Of a stretch of DNA of 64,000 nt, positions 8,048 through 16,767 are shown piece by piece (position 1 is the first letter of the stretch; each line of letters opens with the position of its first letter). This DNA is from Clostridia bacterium (GTDB lineage: Bacteria; Bacillota; Clostridia; Christensenellales; Aristaeellaceae), in contig JAFQHP010000017.1 in assembly GCA_017397895.1 (NCBI GenBank), forward strand, positions 120,975 through 184,974, given 5' to 3'. Under the pieces are notes generated by a model, which saw only the letters and a list, made by a program, of their open reading frames with translations, did not search any database and had not been told where the DNA came from. The position numbers and the translations under genes were made by a program.

Positions 8048-9451
8048 ATGAAAAAGCAGGCCTTTAACCCTTACCTTCCTTCCTGGGAGTACATTCCCGA
8101 CGGCGAACCCTATGTGTTCGGCGACCGGGTGTATGTGTACGGCTCCCACGATTTTTACAACGGCGCTGTGTTCTGCATGGGGGATTACATGGGCTGGAGC
8201 GCCCCGGTGGATGACCTGGGTAACTGGCGGTGCGAGGGGGTGATTTACCCCCGGAATGCGGACCCTTTGAACAAGGACGGCCACATGTGCCTGTATGCCC
8301 CGGACGTGACACAGGGGCCGGACGGGCGGTATTATCTGTATTATGCGCTGGATAAGGTGAGTGCCATTTCTGTGGCGGTGTGTGATACGCCGGCAGGGAA
8401 GTATGAATTCTACGGCTATGTGCATTACCCGGACGGGACAAGACTGGGTGATGGGGAAAAGGATGAATTCCAGTTTGACCCCGGCGTTCTGACGGAGGGG
8501 GATACCACCTACCTCTACACCGGCTTTTGCGGCCAATGGGACAAGAGCCGCCACGGCGCCATGGTGACGGTATTGGATAAGGATATGCTCACCATCAAAG
8601 AAGCGCCCCGGTTTGTGGTGCCCAGCTGCCAGCACAGCGAAGGCACCGGCTTTGAAGGCCATGCCTATTTTGAAGCTGCATCCATCCGCAAGCGTGGAGA
8701 TACCTATTATTTCATTTATTCCTCTGAAAAGATGCATGAGTTGTGTTACGCCGTGAGCTGCAGCCCGGTGGAGGGCTTCACATACGGTGGTGTGATCGTC
8801 AGCAACAACGATATCGGCATTGACTCTTATAAGTCTGCAGACATGGCAGTGGCTGCCGGCGGCAACAACCACGGCAGCATTGTGGAGATTGAGAACCAGT
8901 GGTACATTTTCTATCACCGCCAGACCAACAACACCTGGTACAGCCGTCAGGGCTGCGCCGAGCCCGTTTATTTCGACGAAAACGGGCACATCAATCAGGT
9001 GGAAATGACCAGCTGCGGCCTGAACGGCTGTGTGCTGGAGGGGGACGGGGAATACCCGGCGTACCTGGCCTGCATTCTGTATGCCCCGGGCAGCCTGCCC
9101 ATGGTGGGCTATCATATGCAGCCCCACATCATGCAGGACGGCCGGGACGGTGATGAGGAAGAAGGCTATATCGGCCGGATCATCGGCGGTACGGTGATGG
9201 GCTTCAAGTATTTTGACTGCAAGGGTGTGAAGGCCATCGGCGTGACCGTCCGGGGCTACATGGGCGGCACGGTGGAAGTGCGCACGGAAATGGACGGGGA
9301 AGTGCTGGCGGAAATCAAAACCCAGAATTCCAACGTGTGGGTGGAGCATACCGCGCCTGTTGAGATTCCGGACGGAAAACGCGCCCTGTACCTGACATAC
9401 AAGGGCGGCGGGGACAACGGCGCTGTGAAATCCATTCGTTTCATCAGGTAA
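8048..9451 (+). CDS. Glycoside hydrolase family 43 enzyme with C-terminal CBM6-like domain
   Basis: 467 residues. The five-bladed propeller of GH43 (beta-xylosidase/alpha-arabinofuranosidase class) is indicated by YIPDGEPYVFGDRVYVYGSHD at the N-terminus in pieces, LYAPDVTQGPDGRYYLYYA for the second carboxylate, and EGHAYFEAASIRKRG for the general acid. A beta-sandwich module near residues 350-467 ending in KGGGDNGAVKSIRF looks like a CBM6. There is no signal peptide, so it probably acts on imported xylo- or arabino-oligosaccharides. ATG 8048 is chosen because ATG 8018 lies within the promoter -10. The exact sugar specificity is uncertain. Confidence 0.9.
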   Translation: MKKQAFNPYLPSWEYIPDGEPYVFGDRVYVYGSHDFYNGAVFCMGDYMGWSAPVDDLGNWRCEGVIYPRNADPLNKDGHMCLYAPDVTQGPDGRYYLYYALDKVSAISVAVCDTPAGKYEFYGYVHYPDGTRLGDGEKDEFQFDPGVLTEGDTTYLYTGFCGQWDKSRHGAMVTVLDKDMLTIKEAPRFVVPSCQHSEGTGFEGHAYFEAASIRKRGDTYYFIYSSEKMHELCYAVSCSPVEGFTYGGVIVSNNDIGIDSYKSADMAVAAGGNNHGSIVEIENQWYIFYHRQTNNTWYSRQGCAEPVYFDENGHINQVEMTSCGLNGCVLEGDGEYPAYLACILYAPGSLPMVGYHMQPHIMQDGRDGDEEEGYIGRIIGGTVMGFKYFDCKGVKAIGVTVRGYMGGTVEVRTEMDGEVLAEIKTQNSNVWVEHTAPVEIPDGKRALYLTYKGGGDNGAVKSIRFIR

Positions 9452-9455
9452 AAAG

Positions 9456-9488
9456 AACGGCCGGGAAAGATTTCCCGGTCGTTTTTTT
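9456..9488. terminator. Bidirectional terminator between GH43 and the ABC-F gene
   Basis: AACGGCCGGGAA (9456-9467) pairs with TTCCCGGTCGTT with one G-T, followed by T on the plus strand and preceded by A-rich sequence serving the minus strand. Confidence 0.85.
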
Positions 9489-9490
9489 AT

Positions 9491-11419
9491 TTATTCTTCT
9501 GCGCTTTCCAAAGCTTCGGCAGCTTCTTCCCAGGCGGCGTAGGCGTCGTTCAGGGCGTCTTTCAGCTGCTGGTATTCCCGGGCGGCAGCGGCTGCCTTTT
9601 CCGGGACGGAGTAAACTTCCGCCGTGGCCATTTTTACTTCCTGGGCTTCGATTTTTTCTTCCAGGACGGCAATCTGTTTTTCTGCCTGGGCCACGTTGTT
9701 TTTCAGGGCCTTTTTCTGTTCCTTGGCCAGGCGCACCTTTTTCTTTTCCTTATCCGCTTCGGTTTTGGTCATGTCGGCGTAGCGGATATCTTCCGTGGGC
9801 CGGGCGCTTTCCCAAAGCAGGCGGGCCTGATAATCATCAAAATTGCCCTTGTATTCCTTCACGCCGTTTTCGGACAGCACCAGCACCCGGTTGGCAAAGC
9901 GGTTGATGAAATAGCGGTCATGGGAAACGGAAAGGATGGTGCCCTCGAAATTTTCCAGGGCGTCTTCCAGCACTTCCCGGCTGTCCATATCCAGGTGGTT
10001 GGTGGGTTCGTCCAGGAGCAGCAGGTTATCCTTTTGCAGCATCAGCTTCGTCAGGGCCACCCGGCCTTTTTCGCCGCCGGAAAGGGTGGAGATGGGCATG
10101 AACACATCTTCCCCTGTGAACAAAAACAGGCCCAGCGCTCCCCGCACCTGGCTCTGGTCCATCCGGGGGAAAGCGTCCCACACTTCGTCCAGCACCGTTT
10201 TTTCGGCATGAAGGGTAGCCTGCTTCTGGTCATAGTAGCCGCAGTCCACATTGGCACCCCAGCGGATATAGCCATGGTCGGGGATAAGTTCGCCCATGAT
10301 GCAGCGAAGCAATGTGGATTTACCGATGCCGTTGGGGCCAAGCAGGGCCACCCGGTCGCCTGCACGCAAGTCAAAATGCACGTTGGAAAAGAGGGTTCTG
10401 CCGTCGAAGGATTTTTCAAAATCACGCACGGCCATCACGTCATCCCCGGTGCGGCGTTTTGCCTCAAAGCGGAAGCGCACCTGATGCTCATCTTCCGGCC
10501 GCTCCAGCCGCTCAATCTTTTCCAGCCGCTTTTCCCGGCTTTCGGCTGCCTTGATGGATTTTTCCCGGTTGAAGGATTTATAGCGGGCAATGATGGCTTC
10601 TTCCCGGGCGATCAGCTTTTGCTGCTGTTCCCAGGCCCGCATGCGGATTTCAAACCGCTCCGCTCGCTGGGGCATATAGGCGGAATAATTGCCGGTGTAG
10701 GTTTCGGCAGTGCCAAGCAGCAGTTCGGTAATGTGGGTGCATATTTTATCCAGGAAATAGCGGTCATGGGATACCACGATCACAGCGCCCTTGTATTCGG
10801 ACAGGTATTTTTCCAGCCAGGCAAGGGCCTCCAGGTCCAGATGGTTGGTGGGTTCGTCAAGAAGCAGAAGGTCAGGCTTTTGTAAAAGAAGCTTGGCCAG
10901 GCAAAGCCGGGTCAGTTCACCGCCGGAAAGCAGGTGGGCAGGCTGGTCCCATTGATGCTTTTCAAAGCCAAGGCCGGCCAATACCCCGGCAATGGAGGAT
11001 TGCCAGGCATAGCCGTCCGCTTTTTCGAACAGGAAGTTCAGCCTTTCATAGCTGTCGCCAAGGCGACGGAGCTCCGTTTCGCTCTTTGTGGCGGCCATGT
11101 CCACTTCCATTTGCCGCAGCTTTTCCTCCATGGCAAAAACGGGGATGAAAACGTCCTTGAGGACATTATACACCGTTTTGCCGGGTGTGACGGAAAACTG
11201 CTGCTCCATATAGCCCAGGGTCAGGTCCTTGCCCAGGGAGAAGGAGCCGTCATCTGCATCTTCCAGGCCGGCCAGAATTTTCAGCAGCGTGGATTTGCCG
11301 CAGCCGTTGACCCCCACCAGCCCCATGCGCTGCCTGTCTTGCAGCACAAAGGAGACGTTTTTCAGCACATGGTTGCCGCCAAACGCCTTTTGCAGATTTT
11401 GCACGGATAATACGATCAT
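9491..11419 (-). CDS. ABC-F family ATPase
   Basis: 642 residues with two ABC domains and no membrane segments, typical of ABC-F ribosome-associated factors. Walker A GVNGCGKST and GPNGIGKST, signatures LSGGELTR and LSGGEKGR, and Walker B LLLLDEPTNHLD occur in both halves. The linker between domains is long and charged, and the C-terminal 100 residues form a Lys/Glu-rich coiled coil like that of Uup/YdiF proteins. Members act on translation or, in some cases, protect ribosomes from antibiotics; the subtype cannot be told here. ATG 11419 has GGGAG at the right distance; a longer start at 11455 lacks one. A terminator separates it from secG. Confidence 0.9.
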   Translation of the reverse strand: MIVLSVQNLQKAFGGNHVLKNVSFVLQDRQRMGLVGVNGCGKSTLLKILAGLEDADDGSFSLGKDLTLGYMEQQFSVTPGKTVYNVLKDVFIPVFAMEEKLRQMEVDMAATKSETELRRLGDSYERLNFLFEKADGYAWQSSIAGVLAGLGFEKHQWDQPAHLLSGGELTRLCLAKLLLQKPDLLLLDEPTNHLDLEALAWLEKYLSEYKGAVIVVSHDRYFLDKICTHITELLLGTAETYTGNYSAYMPQRAERFEIRMRAWEQQQKLIAREEAIIARYKSFNREKSIKAAESREKRLEKIERLERPEDEHQVRFRFEAKRRTGDDVMAVRDFEKSFDGRTLFSNVHFDLRAGDRVALLGPNGIGKSTLLRCIMGELIPDHGYIRWGANVDCGYYDQKQATLHAEKTVLDEVWDAFPRMDQSQVRGALGLFLFTGEDVFMPISTLSGGEKGRVALTKLMLQKDNLLLLDEPTNHLDMDSREVLEDALENFEGTILSVSHDRYFINRFANRVLVLSENGVKEYKGNFDDYQARLLWESARPTEDIRYADMTKTEADKEKKKVRLAKEQKKALKNNVAQAEKQIAVLEEKIEAQEVKMATAEVYSVPEKAAAAAREYQQLKDALNDAYAAWEEAAEALESAEE

Positions 11420-11451
11420 AAATACTCCCGTCAGAAAAAATGGGGGATGAC

Positions 11452-11486
11452 GCAAAGAAAGGGCTGACCATATTAAAGTCAGCCCT
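11452..11486 (-). terminator. Terminator of secG
   Basis: On the minus strand AGGGCTGAC and GTCAGCCCT pair across a 9-base loop and are followed by TTTCTTT. Confidence 0.8.
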
Positions 11487-11525
11487 GCCGGAGCACAAAA
11501 GCCCCGTTTCCAATCGCAGTTTGGA

Positions 11526-11756
11526 TCAGCCGATGATGACCATCACCAGGGCCAGCACCACGAACACGATGGCGGAAACCTTGGTGATCATGGCCAGCTT
11601 GCCTTCCAGGCTGTTCATCTTGTTCTTGCCGAAGAAGGTTTCGCTGGTGGAGCCGGCCAGGGCACCCAGACCATTTTCGTCGGAAGACTGCATCAAAACA
11701 CTGATGATCAGGGCCACAGCGGCGATGACCATGAGAACATTCACAACGATAGACAT
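11526..11756 (-). CDS. secG: Protein-export membrane protein SecG
   Basis: 76 residues, the usual size of SecG, the small accessory subunit of the SecYEG translocon. Two hydrophobic helices (about 4-22 and 55-75) flank a loop with LMQSSDENGLGAL, then a Gly-rich SETFFGK segment that is characteristic of the family. AAGGAGG precedes ATG 11756, and promoter and terminator sites bound the gene, so it appears monocistronic. In many Firmicutes secG is followed by rnr and smpB, but those are not present here. Confidence 0.93.
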   Translation of the reverse strand: MSIVVNVLMVIAAVALIISVLMQSSDENGLGALAGSTSETFFGKNKMNSLEGKLAMITKVSAIVFVVLALVMVIIG

Positions 11757-11788
11757 GTAAAACTACCTCCTTGAATTCAACGCAAATG

Positions 11789-11817
11789 ATTGTACCATAC
11801 ACAAAAGAAAATTACAA
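11789..11817 (-). promoter_or_regulatory. Promoter of secG
   Basis: On the minus strand TTGTAA (11812-11817) and TACAAT (11789-11794) are 17 bases apart. Confidence 0.7.
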
Positions 11818-11871
11818 GCGAGAGAATGAAAAACATTGAAATTTTTTTGCATTTTTTGTACGTTTTTCCCG

Positions 11872-13263
11872 TCAGCCCACAGCATCATCCCGGCGAATGC
11901 CGGTTTTATCCTTCAGCCACCGGCCGGAAAGCAGGAACCAGGCGGCAATGCACACGCCGCAAAGGGTAGCCGCCGGGCCGGCAAGGCCCACCCCGGGCAG
12001 GCCCCATTTGAGCACGGAGCCGAAAATGATGGCCACGGGGATGCGCAGGAACAGGGAAGAGATGGCGCCGGAAATGAGAGTTAAGAAGGTGTGGCCGGCA
12101 CCCATAATGAGGCCGTTGATGCAAAACAGAATGGGAATAAACAGATATTCGATGGAGAACGTGCGGATATAGGCTACGCCGTCCCGGATGGTATCGGCAT
12201 TGGAATCGAAAAAGCCGATGATGGTTTCGGGGAAGAGCTGCACTGCGATGAGAATGACTACGCTGATGGACAGGGCAATGGCGATGCCCACATTCAGACA
12301 CTTGCGGGCCCGGTCATGCCGGCCGGCACCGATATTCTGGGCGGCGTAGGCGCTGACGGAATTGCTCATGGCAACGGCAGGCAGGATGGCGAAGGAATTG
12401 AACTTGCCCACAATGCCCACGGCAGCAGAGGCCACCACGCCGCCGATGGTGTTCACCACGGCGCTCATGACAAGGAAGGAAATGTTGACGATGATGCTCT
12501 GGACGGAGGAGGGGATGCCCAGTTTGATCATCAGCTTCATTTTTTCTTTTACAATGCGGAAAGAACGGAGCCTGAAATCAAACACAAAGCGGGAACGGGC
12601 AAGATACATGGCTGCGATCAGGAAACTGACAGCCTGGGCAATGACAGTGGCCCAGGCGGCGCCGGCGGCACCCATGCCAAGGCCTTTGACAAACCAAAGG
12701 TCCAGCACCACATTGATCGCGCAGGCAATGGCCACAAAATACAAGGGACGCACGGAATCACCCATGCCGCGCTGGATGGAACTGATGGCATTGTAGCCGA
12801 AGATGAAAATCGTGCCAATCAGGCAGATGATCAGGTACTGCTGGGCGTGGGCGAAGGATTCGGCAGGGGTGTTGAGCAGACGGAGCAGGGGAGCGGACAA
12901 AAGCGACATAACCACCGTTAGCACAATGGCGGCAATGCCCAGCATGGAGAACATGGTGCCCACGGTTTCTGAAGCATCTTTTGGCTTCTTTGCGCCGATG
13001 TACTGGCCCACCAGCACCGTACCGGAAACGGTAAGGCCGCTGACGGCCATGGCCACCATGTGCGTGATCTGGCTGCCGATGTTGACACCGGACAAAATGG
13101 CTGTGCGTGCAGCGGCATCGGCGGCGGAATAATTGCCCACCACCCACATGTCCACAGCGCCGTAGAGAGCCTGCAGGATGTTGGAAAGCAGGAAAGGTGC
13201 GGCGAAGGTGAGCATGCCTTTGCCGATGGGGCCGGTGGTGAAATCCTGATTGCGGTTTGCCAT
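11872..13263 (-). CDS. MATE-family efflux transporter
   Basis: 463 residues with about 12 membrane segments in two related halves. MATE marks include GPIGKGMLTFAAPFLLSNIL-type first helix, LYGAVDMWVVGNY and the repeat of similar text in the second half (IKLGIPSSVQSIIVN). The family exports cationic drugs or metabolites using Na+ or H+. ATG 13263 is chosen because AAAGGA lies upstream; the frame extends to 13362 but has no ribosome site there. It diverges from the hydrogenase operon across about 250 bases. No clear hairpin terminator follows. Confidence 0.9.
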   Translation of the reverse strand: MANRNQDFTTGPIGKGMLTFAAPFLLSNILQALYGAVDMWVVGNYSAADAAARTAILSGVNIGSQITHMVAMAVSGLTVSGTVLVGQYIGAKKPKDASETVGTMFSMLGIAAIVLTVVMSLLSAPLLRLLNTPAESFAHAQQYLIICLIGTIFIFGYNAISSIQRGMGDSVRPLYFVAIACAINVVLDLWFVKGLGMGAAGAAWATVIAQAVSFLIAAMYLARSRFVFDFRLRSFRIVKEKMKLMIKLGIPSSVQSIIVNISFLVMSAVVNTIGGVVASAAVGIVGKFNSFAILPAVAMSNSVSAYAAQNIGAGRHDRARKCLNVGIAIALSISVVILIAVQLFPETIIGFFDSNADTIRDGVAYIRTFSIEYLFIPILFCINGLIMGAGHTFLTLISGAISSLFLRIPVAIIFGSVLKWGLPGVGLAGPAATLCGVCIAAWFLLSGRWLKDKTGIRRDDAVG

Positions 13264-13444
13264 AAGAATATCTGGTCCTTTCCAAAAGTATAACAAAATA
13301 ACAATACATGATAATGAAGAAAAGAGCAATAGGATTTGCTTAAAAAACGCAAAAAACCGCAAGAGATGAGGAAAAGAGAAATAAATCTCAAAAAAATGAT
13401 CGAAATTTTTGAAAATAGTTCGTGCATTTATTTGAAAAGTGTGT

Positions 13445-13502
13445 TATCATATACGTTGGTAAACCAAGTATGCCCGAAAGGGCAATGAGAATAAAAGGAG
13501 GG
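13445..13502 (+). promoter_or_regulatory. Leader of the hydrogenase operon with weak promoter and GNRA hairpin
   Basis: A TATCAT -10 candidate (13445-13450) has only a poor -35 partner, suggesting activation or a different start. Downstream lie the small dyad TTGG-TAAA-CCAA (about 13456-13467) and a TGCCC-GAAA-GGGCA hairpin (13471-13484) with a GNRA loop, then the AAAGGAGGG site. The dyad is not a clear Rex box. The rest of 13264-13444 is A/T-rich with no feature recognised. Confidence 0.4.
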
Positions 13503-13513
13503 TTTATACCGTC

Positions 13514-13990
13514 ATGCCGGACATGAAAGAAAAGTATGATCAGCTTCAGCAGGTAATCGAAGAGCTGAAGGATCAGCCCGGTGCACTGATGCCCGTGCTG
13601 CAGAAGGCACAGGGTATCTTCGGCTGCGTTCCCATGGATGTTCAGAAAATCATTGCTGAAGGCCTGGGCGTTACGCTGAGCGAAGTTTACGGCGTTGCTA
13701 CCTTCTACGCCCAGTTCACTCTGGAGCCCGCCGGTAAGTACATCATCAGCGTTTGCATGGGTACTGCCTGCTACGTAAAGGGCAGCCAGAAGGTGCTGGA
13801 TAAGCTGAGCGAAGAACTGAATGTGCCCGTTGGCAAGACCTCTGCCGATGGCCTGTTCACCCTGAATGCCACCCGTTGCCTGGGTGCCTGCGGCCTGGCC
13901 CCTGTTATGACCGTGAACGAAGAAGTTTACGGCCGTCTCACGCCCGACGATATCCCCGGCATCATTGCCAAGTACCGGGAACTGGGCTAA
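13514..13990 (+). CDS. hydC: NuoE-like [2Fe-2S] subunit of electron-bifurcating hydrogenase
   Basis: 158 residues, a thioredoxin-fold [2Fe-2S] protein like NuoE of complex I and HydC of trimeric [FeFe]-hydrogenases. Ligands are Cys81 and Cys86 (VCMGTAC) and Cys122 and Cys126 (RCLGAC). The N-terminal helical bundle with FGCVP and GVATFYAQF is typical. AAAGGAGGG lies 11 bases before ATG 13514. It is the first gene of a same-strand operon that ends with the catalytic subunit. In the complex it passes electrons between the NAD-binding NuoF-like subunit and HydA. Codons are strongly biased to GAA, CCC and CTG, suggesting high expression. Confidence 0.9.
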   Translation: MPDMKEKYDQLQQVIEELKDQPGALMPVLQKAQGIFGCVPMDVQKIIAEGLGVTLSEVYGVATFYAQFTLEPAGKYIISVCMGTACYVKGSQKVLDKLSEELNVPVGKTSADGLFTLNATRCLGACGLAPVMTVNEEVYGRLTPDDIPGIIAKYRELG

Positions 13991-13993
13991 GCC

Positions 13994-14548
13994 ATGCGTG
14001 ATCTTTCTCTCCACATACTCGATCTGGCACAGAACAGCATCCGGGCAAATGCTACGCTGGTGCAGCTGAAGATCATCTGTGATGAAAACGGAATTCTTTC
14101 CATTATTATTGAAGATGACGGCTGCGGCATGGACGAAGCGCTGCTCAAGCGGGTGATGAGCCCCTTTGCCACCACCAGAACCACCAGAAAAGTGGGGCTG
14201 GGCATTCCCATGATGGCGGAAAACTGCCGTCTGGCCGGCGGCGATCTGAAAATCGAAAGTGTGGTGGGGAAGGGTACGGTGCTTTGCGCCACCCTGGACA
14301 CCGCTTCCATCGATTGTCTGCCCCTTGGCGATATTGCAGGAACGGTGGTGACCTTGGTATCCGCAAATCCCGAAAAGCCTGACTTTCTTTTGCAGTGCAA
14401 AACGGTAAAAGGCGAAATGGTGTTTGACACCCGTCAGGTGCGGGAAGTGCTGGAAGGGGTTCCCCTGAACGAACCCGAAATTGTTGCCTGGATGGATGCA
14501 TCCATTCGAGAAGAAATTGAACCGATATTTGGAGGTGTCGTTTTATGA
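13994..14548 (+). CDS. Stand-alone histidine-kinase-type ATPase domain protein in the hydrogenase operon
   Basis: 184 residues. Residues about 5-110 form a GHKL/HATPase_c ATP-binding domain: N box LAQNSIRAN, G1 box EDDGCGM, an FATTRTTRKVGLGIPM lid and G2 box. There is no phospho-acceptor histidine domain, no membrane segment and no sensor domain. The last 70 residues are unassigned. The gene lies 3 bases after hydC and overlaps the next gene by 4 bases, so it is co-translated with hydrogenase subunits. Anti-sigma factors such as SpoIIAB share this fold; a kinase regulating the hydrogenase or its expression is an inference. Related genes are known beside such operons in other Clostridia. Confidence 0.85.
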   Translation: MRDLSLHILDLAQNSIRANATLVQLKIICDENGILSIIIEDDGCGMDEALLKRVMSPFATTRTTRKVGLGIPMMAENCRLAGGDLKIESVVGKGTVLCATLDTASIDCLPLGDIAGTVVTLVSANPEKPDFLLQCKTVKGEMVFDTRQVREVLEGVPLNEPEIVAWMDASIREEIEPIFGGVVL

Positions 14549-14919
14549 AGTCTTTGGCTGAACTGCAGGCCATTCGCGAAAAGACCCTGAACCGCATCAA
14601 CCTGCGCAAGGAAGACGCTGAGGAAACCGTGCGCGTCGTTGTGGGCATGGCCACCTGCGGCATCGCTGCCGGCGCCCGTCCTGTGATGCTGGCTTTCATG
14701 GAAGAAACCGAAAAGCGCGGCTTGGGCAATGTAACCGTTTCCCAGACCGGCTGCATCGGCATGTGCCGCCTGGAGCCCATGGTGGATGTGTATCTGCCCG
14801 GCCAGGAAAAGGTGACCTATGTGCACGTCAAGCCCGAAATGGTGAGCCGCATTGTGGCCGAACATATCGTGAACGGCCGTGCTGTGGAAGAATACACCAT
14901 CGGTGCTGCTGAAAAATAA
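14545..14919 (+). CDS. Thioredoxin-like [2Fe-2S] ferredoxin protein
   Basis: 124 residues resembling the small [2Fe-2S] ferredoxin family that also forms the N-terminus of HydB. Cysteines occur in ATCGIAAGA and TGCIGMCRLEP, the usual four-ligand arrangement being reduced to three obvious Cys plus neighbours, so cluster binding is likely but the ligand set should be viewed with care. It overlaps the HATPase gene by ATGA and precedes hydB by 29 bases. It probably relays electrons within or to the hydrogenase complex. Length is normal for the family. Confidence 0.8.
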   Translation: MKSLAELQAIREKTLNRINLRKEDAEETVRVVVGMATCGIAAGARPVMLAFMEETEKRGLGNVTVSQTGCIGMCRLEPMVDVYLPGQEKVTYVHVKPEMVSRIVAEHIVNGRAVEEYTIGAAEK

Positions 14920-14948
14920 TTAAGCGACCGCTATAGGAGGAATTGCTC

Positions 14949-16745
14949 ATGGAAATCTATCGCTCTCATGTGCTTTGCTGCGGCGGTACCGGCTGTACGT
15001 CTTCCGGCTCTGCGCAGCTGATTGAACGCTTCGAACAGAAGATCGCCGAAGCTGGCCTGGAAAAGGAAGTTAAGGTTATCCGCACCGGTTGCTTCGGTCT
15101 GTGCGAAGCCGGCCCCGTGGTTATCGTATATCCCGAAGGCACGTTCTACTCCCGCGTCCGTGTGGAAGACGTGGACGAAATCGTGTCCGAACATCTGCTC
15201 AAGGGCCGCAAGGTGCAGCACCTGGTGTACACCGATCATGCTTCCCACGAACAGAACGCCAACAAGAGCCTCAATGACATCAACTTCTACAAGCATCAGA
15301 AGCGTGTTGCCCTGCGCAACTGCGGTGTGATCGACCCCGAAAACATCGACGAATACATCGCTTTTGACGGCTACATGGCTCTGGAAAAGGCCCTGACCCG
15401 GATGACCCGTGAAGAAGTCATCGACGAAATCCTCAAGTCCGGCCTGCGCGGCCGCGGCGGCGGCGGTTTCCCCACTGGCCTCAAGTGGAAGTTCACCTAC
15501 AATTCTCAGGCTGATCAGAAGTACGTGGCCTGCAACGCTGACGAAGGCGACCCCGGCGCTTTCATGGACCGCTCCATCCTGGAAGGCGATCCCCATGCCG
15601 TGATCGAAGCTATGGCCATCGCCGGCTATGCTATCGGTGCTTCCGAAGGCTATGTGTACGTCCGTGCCGAATATCCCATCGCTGTGAAGCGTCTGGAAAT
15701 CGCCATTGGCCAGGCCCATGAATACGGCCTGCTTGGCAAGAACATCTTCGGCACCGATTTCTCCTTCGACCTGAAGATCCGTCTGGGCGCCGGCGCTTTC
15801 GTGTGCGGCGAAGAAACGGCTCTTATGCGCTCCATCGAAGGCAAGCGCGGCGAGCCCACCCCCCGTCCTCCTTTCCCCGCTGTGAAGGGCCTGTTCGCAA
15901 AGCCCACCATGCTCAACAACGTGGAAACCTATGCCAACGTGCCCCAGATCATCCTCAAGGGCGCTGACTGGTTCTGCGAAATGGGCACCGAAAAGAGCAA
16001 GGGCACCAAGGTGTTCGCTCTGGGCGGCAAGATCAACAACACGGGTCTGGTGGAAGTGCCCATGGGTACTCCTCTTCGCACCATCATCTACGATATCGGC
16101 GGCGGCATCCCCAACGGCAAGGCCTTCAAGGCTGTGCAGACCGGCGGCCCCTCCGGCGGCTGTCTGCCTGCTGAACTGCTGGACACCCCCGTGGACTATG
16201 ACAACCTGATCGCTGCCGGCTCCATGATGGGCTCCGGTGGTATGATCGTTATGGACGAAGACAACTGCATGGTTGACATCGCCCGTTTCTTCCTGGACTT
16301 CACCGTGGACGAAAGCTGCGGTAAGTGCGCTCCCTGCCGCATCGGTACCCGCCGTATGCTGGAAATCCTGGAACGCATTGTGGAAGGCAAGGGCGAAGAA
16401 GGCGATATCGAAAAGCTGGAAAACCTGGCCAACACCATCAAGGCTACCGCTCTGTGCGGTCTGGGCCAGACGGCTCCCAACCCCGTGCTGTCTACCTTGA
16501 AGTTCTTCCGTCATGAATACGAAGCCCACATCAAGGAAAAGAAGTGCCCCGCACATCACTGCCAGAAGCTGCTGCAGTATGTGATCACCGACAAGTGCCG
16601 CGGCTGCACCCTGTGCTCCAAGATCTGCCCCGCCGGCGCGATCACCGGCAGCGTGAAGGAAATGCACCACATCGATACGGCCAAGTGCCTCAAGTGCGGT
16701 GCCTGCATCGAAAAGTGCCGCTTTGGCGCCATCGTGAAGATCTGA
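14949..16745 (+). CDS. hydB: NuoF-like NAD/FMN subunit of electron-bifurcating hydrogenase
   Basis: 598 residues. Order: thioredoxin-like [2Fe-2S] domain (LCCGGTGC, TGCFGLCEAG; about 1-100); NuoF core with GRGGGGFPTG (168-177) for NADH/FMN; ESCGKCAPCRIG (455-465) with a later Cys for a [4Fe-4S] cluster; and two C-terminal [4Fe-4S] ferredoxin motifs from Cys550 (CRGCTLCSKICP, CLKCGACIEKCR). This is the HydB layout, which oxidises or reduces NAD(H) and couples it to ferredoxin and H2. TAGGAGG precedes ATG 14949. It sits 22 bases before hydA, as in other bifurcating hydrogenase operons. Confidence 0.95.
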   Translation: MEIYRSHVLCCGGTGCTSSGSAQLIERFEQKIAEAGLEKEVKVIRTGCFGLCEAGPVVIVYPEGTFYSRVRVEDVDEIVSEHLLKGRKVQHLVYTDHASHEQNANKSLNDINFYKHQKRVALRNCGVIDPENIDEYIAFDGYMALEKALTRMTREEVIDEILKSGLRGRGGGGFPTGLKWKFTYNSQADQKYVACNADEGDPGAFMDRSILEGDPHAVIEAMAIAGYAIGASEGYVYVRAEYPIAVKRLEIAIGQAHEYGLLGKNIFGTDFSFDLKIRLGAGAFVCGEETALMRSIEGKRGEPTPRPPFPAVKGLFAKPTMLNNVETYANVPQIILKGADWFCEMGTEKSKGTKVFALGGKINNTGLVEVPMGTPLRTIIYDIGGGIPNGKAFKAVQTGGPSGGCLPAELLDTPVDYDNLIAAGSMMGSGGMIVMDEDNCMVDIARFFLDFTVDESCGKCAPCRIGTRRMLEILERIVEGKGEEGDIEKLENLANTIKATALCGLGQTAPNPVLSTLKFFRHEYEAHIKEKKCPAHHCQKLLQYVITDKCRGCTLCSKICPAGAITGSVKEMHHIDTAKCLKCGACIEKCRFGAIVKI

Positions 16746-16767
16746 TACGTGCAAGGAGGAACATGAA

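Noticed and set aside
13456..13467. TTGGTAAACCAA as a Rex redox-sensor site before the hydrogenase operon
   Set aside because: The dyad is too short and differs from the TTGTTAA-type Rex box; kept only as part of the leader note.
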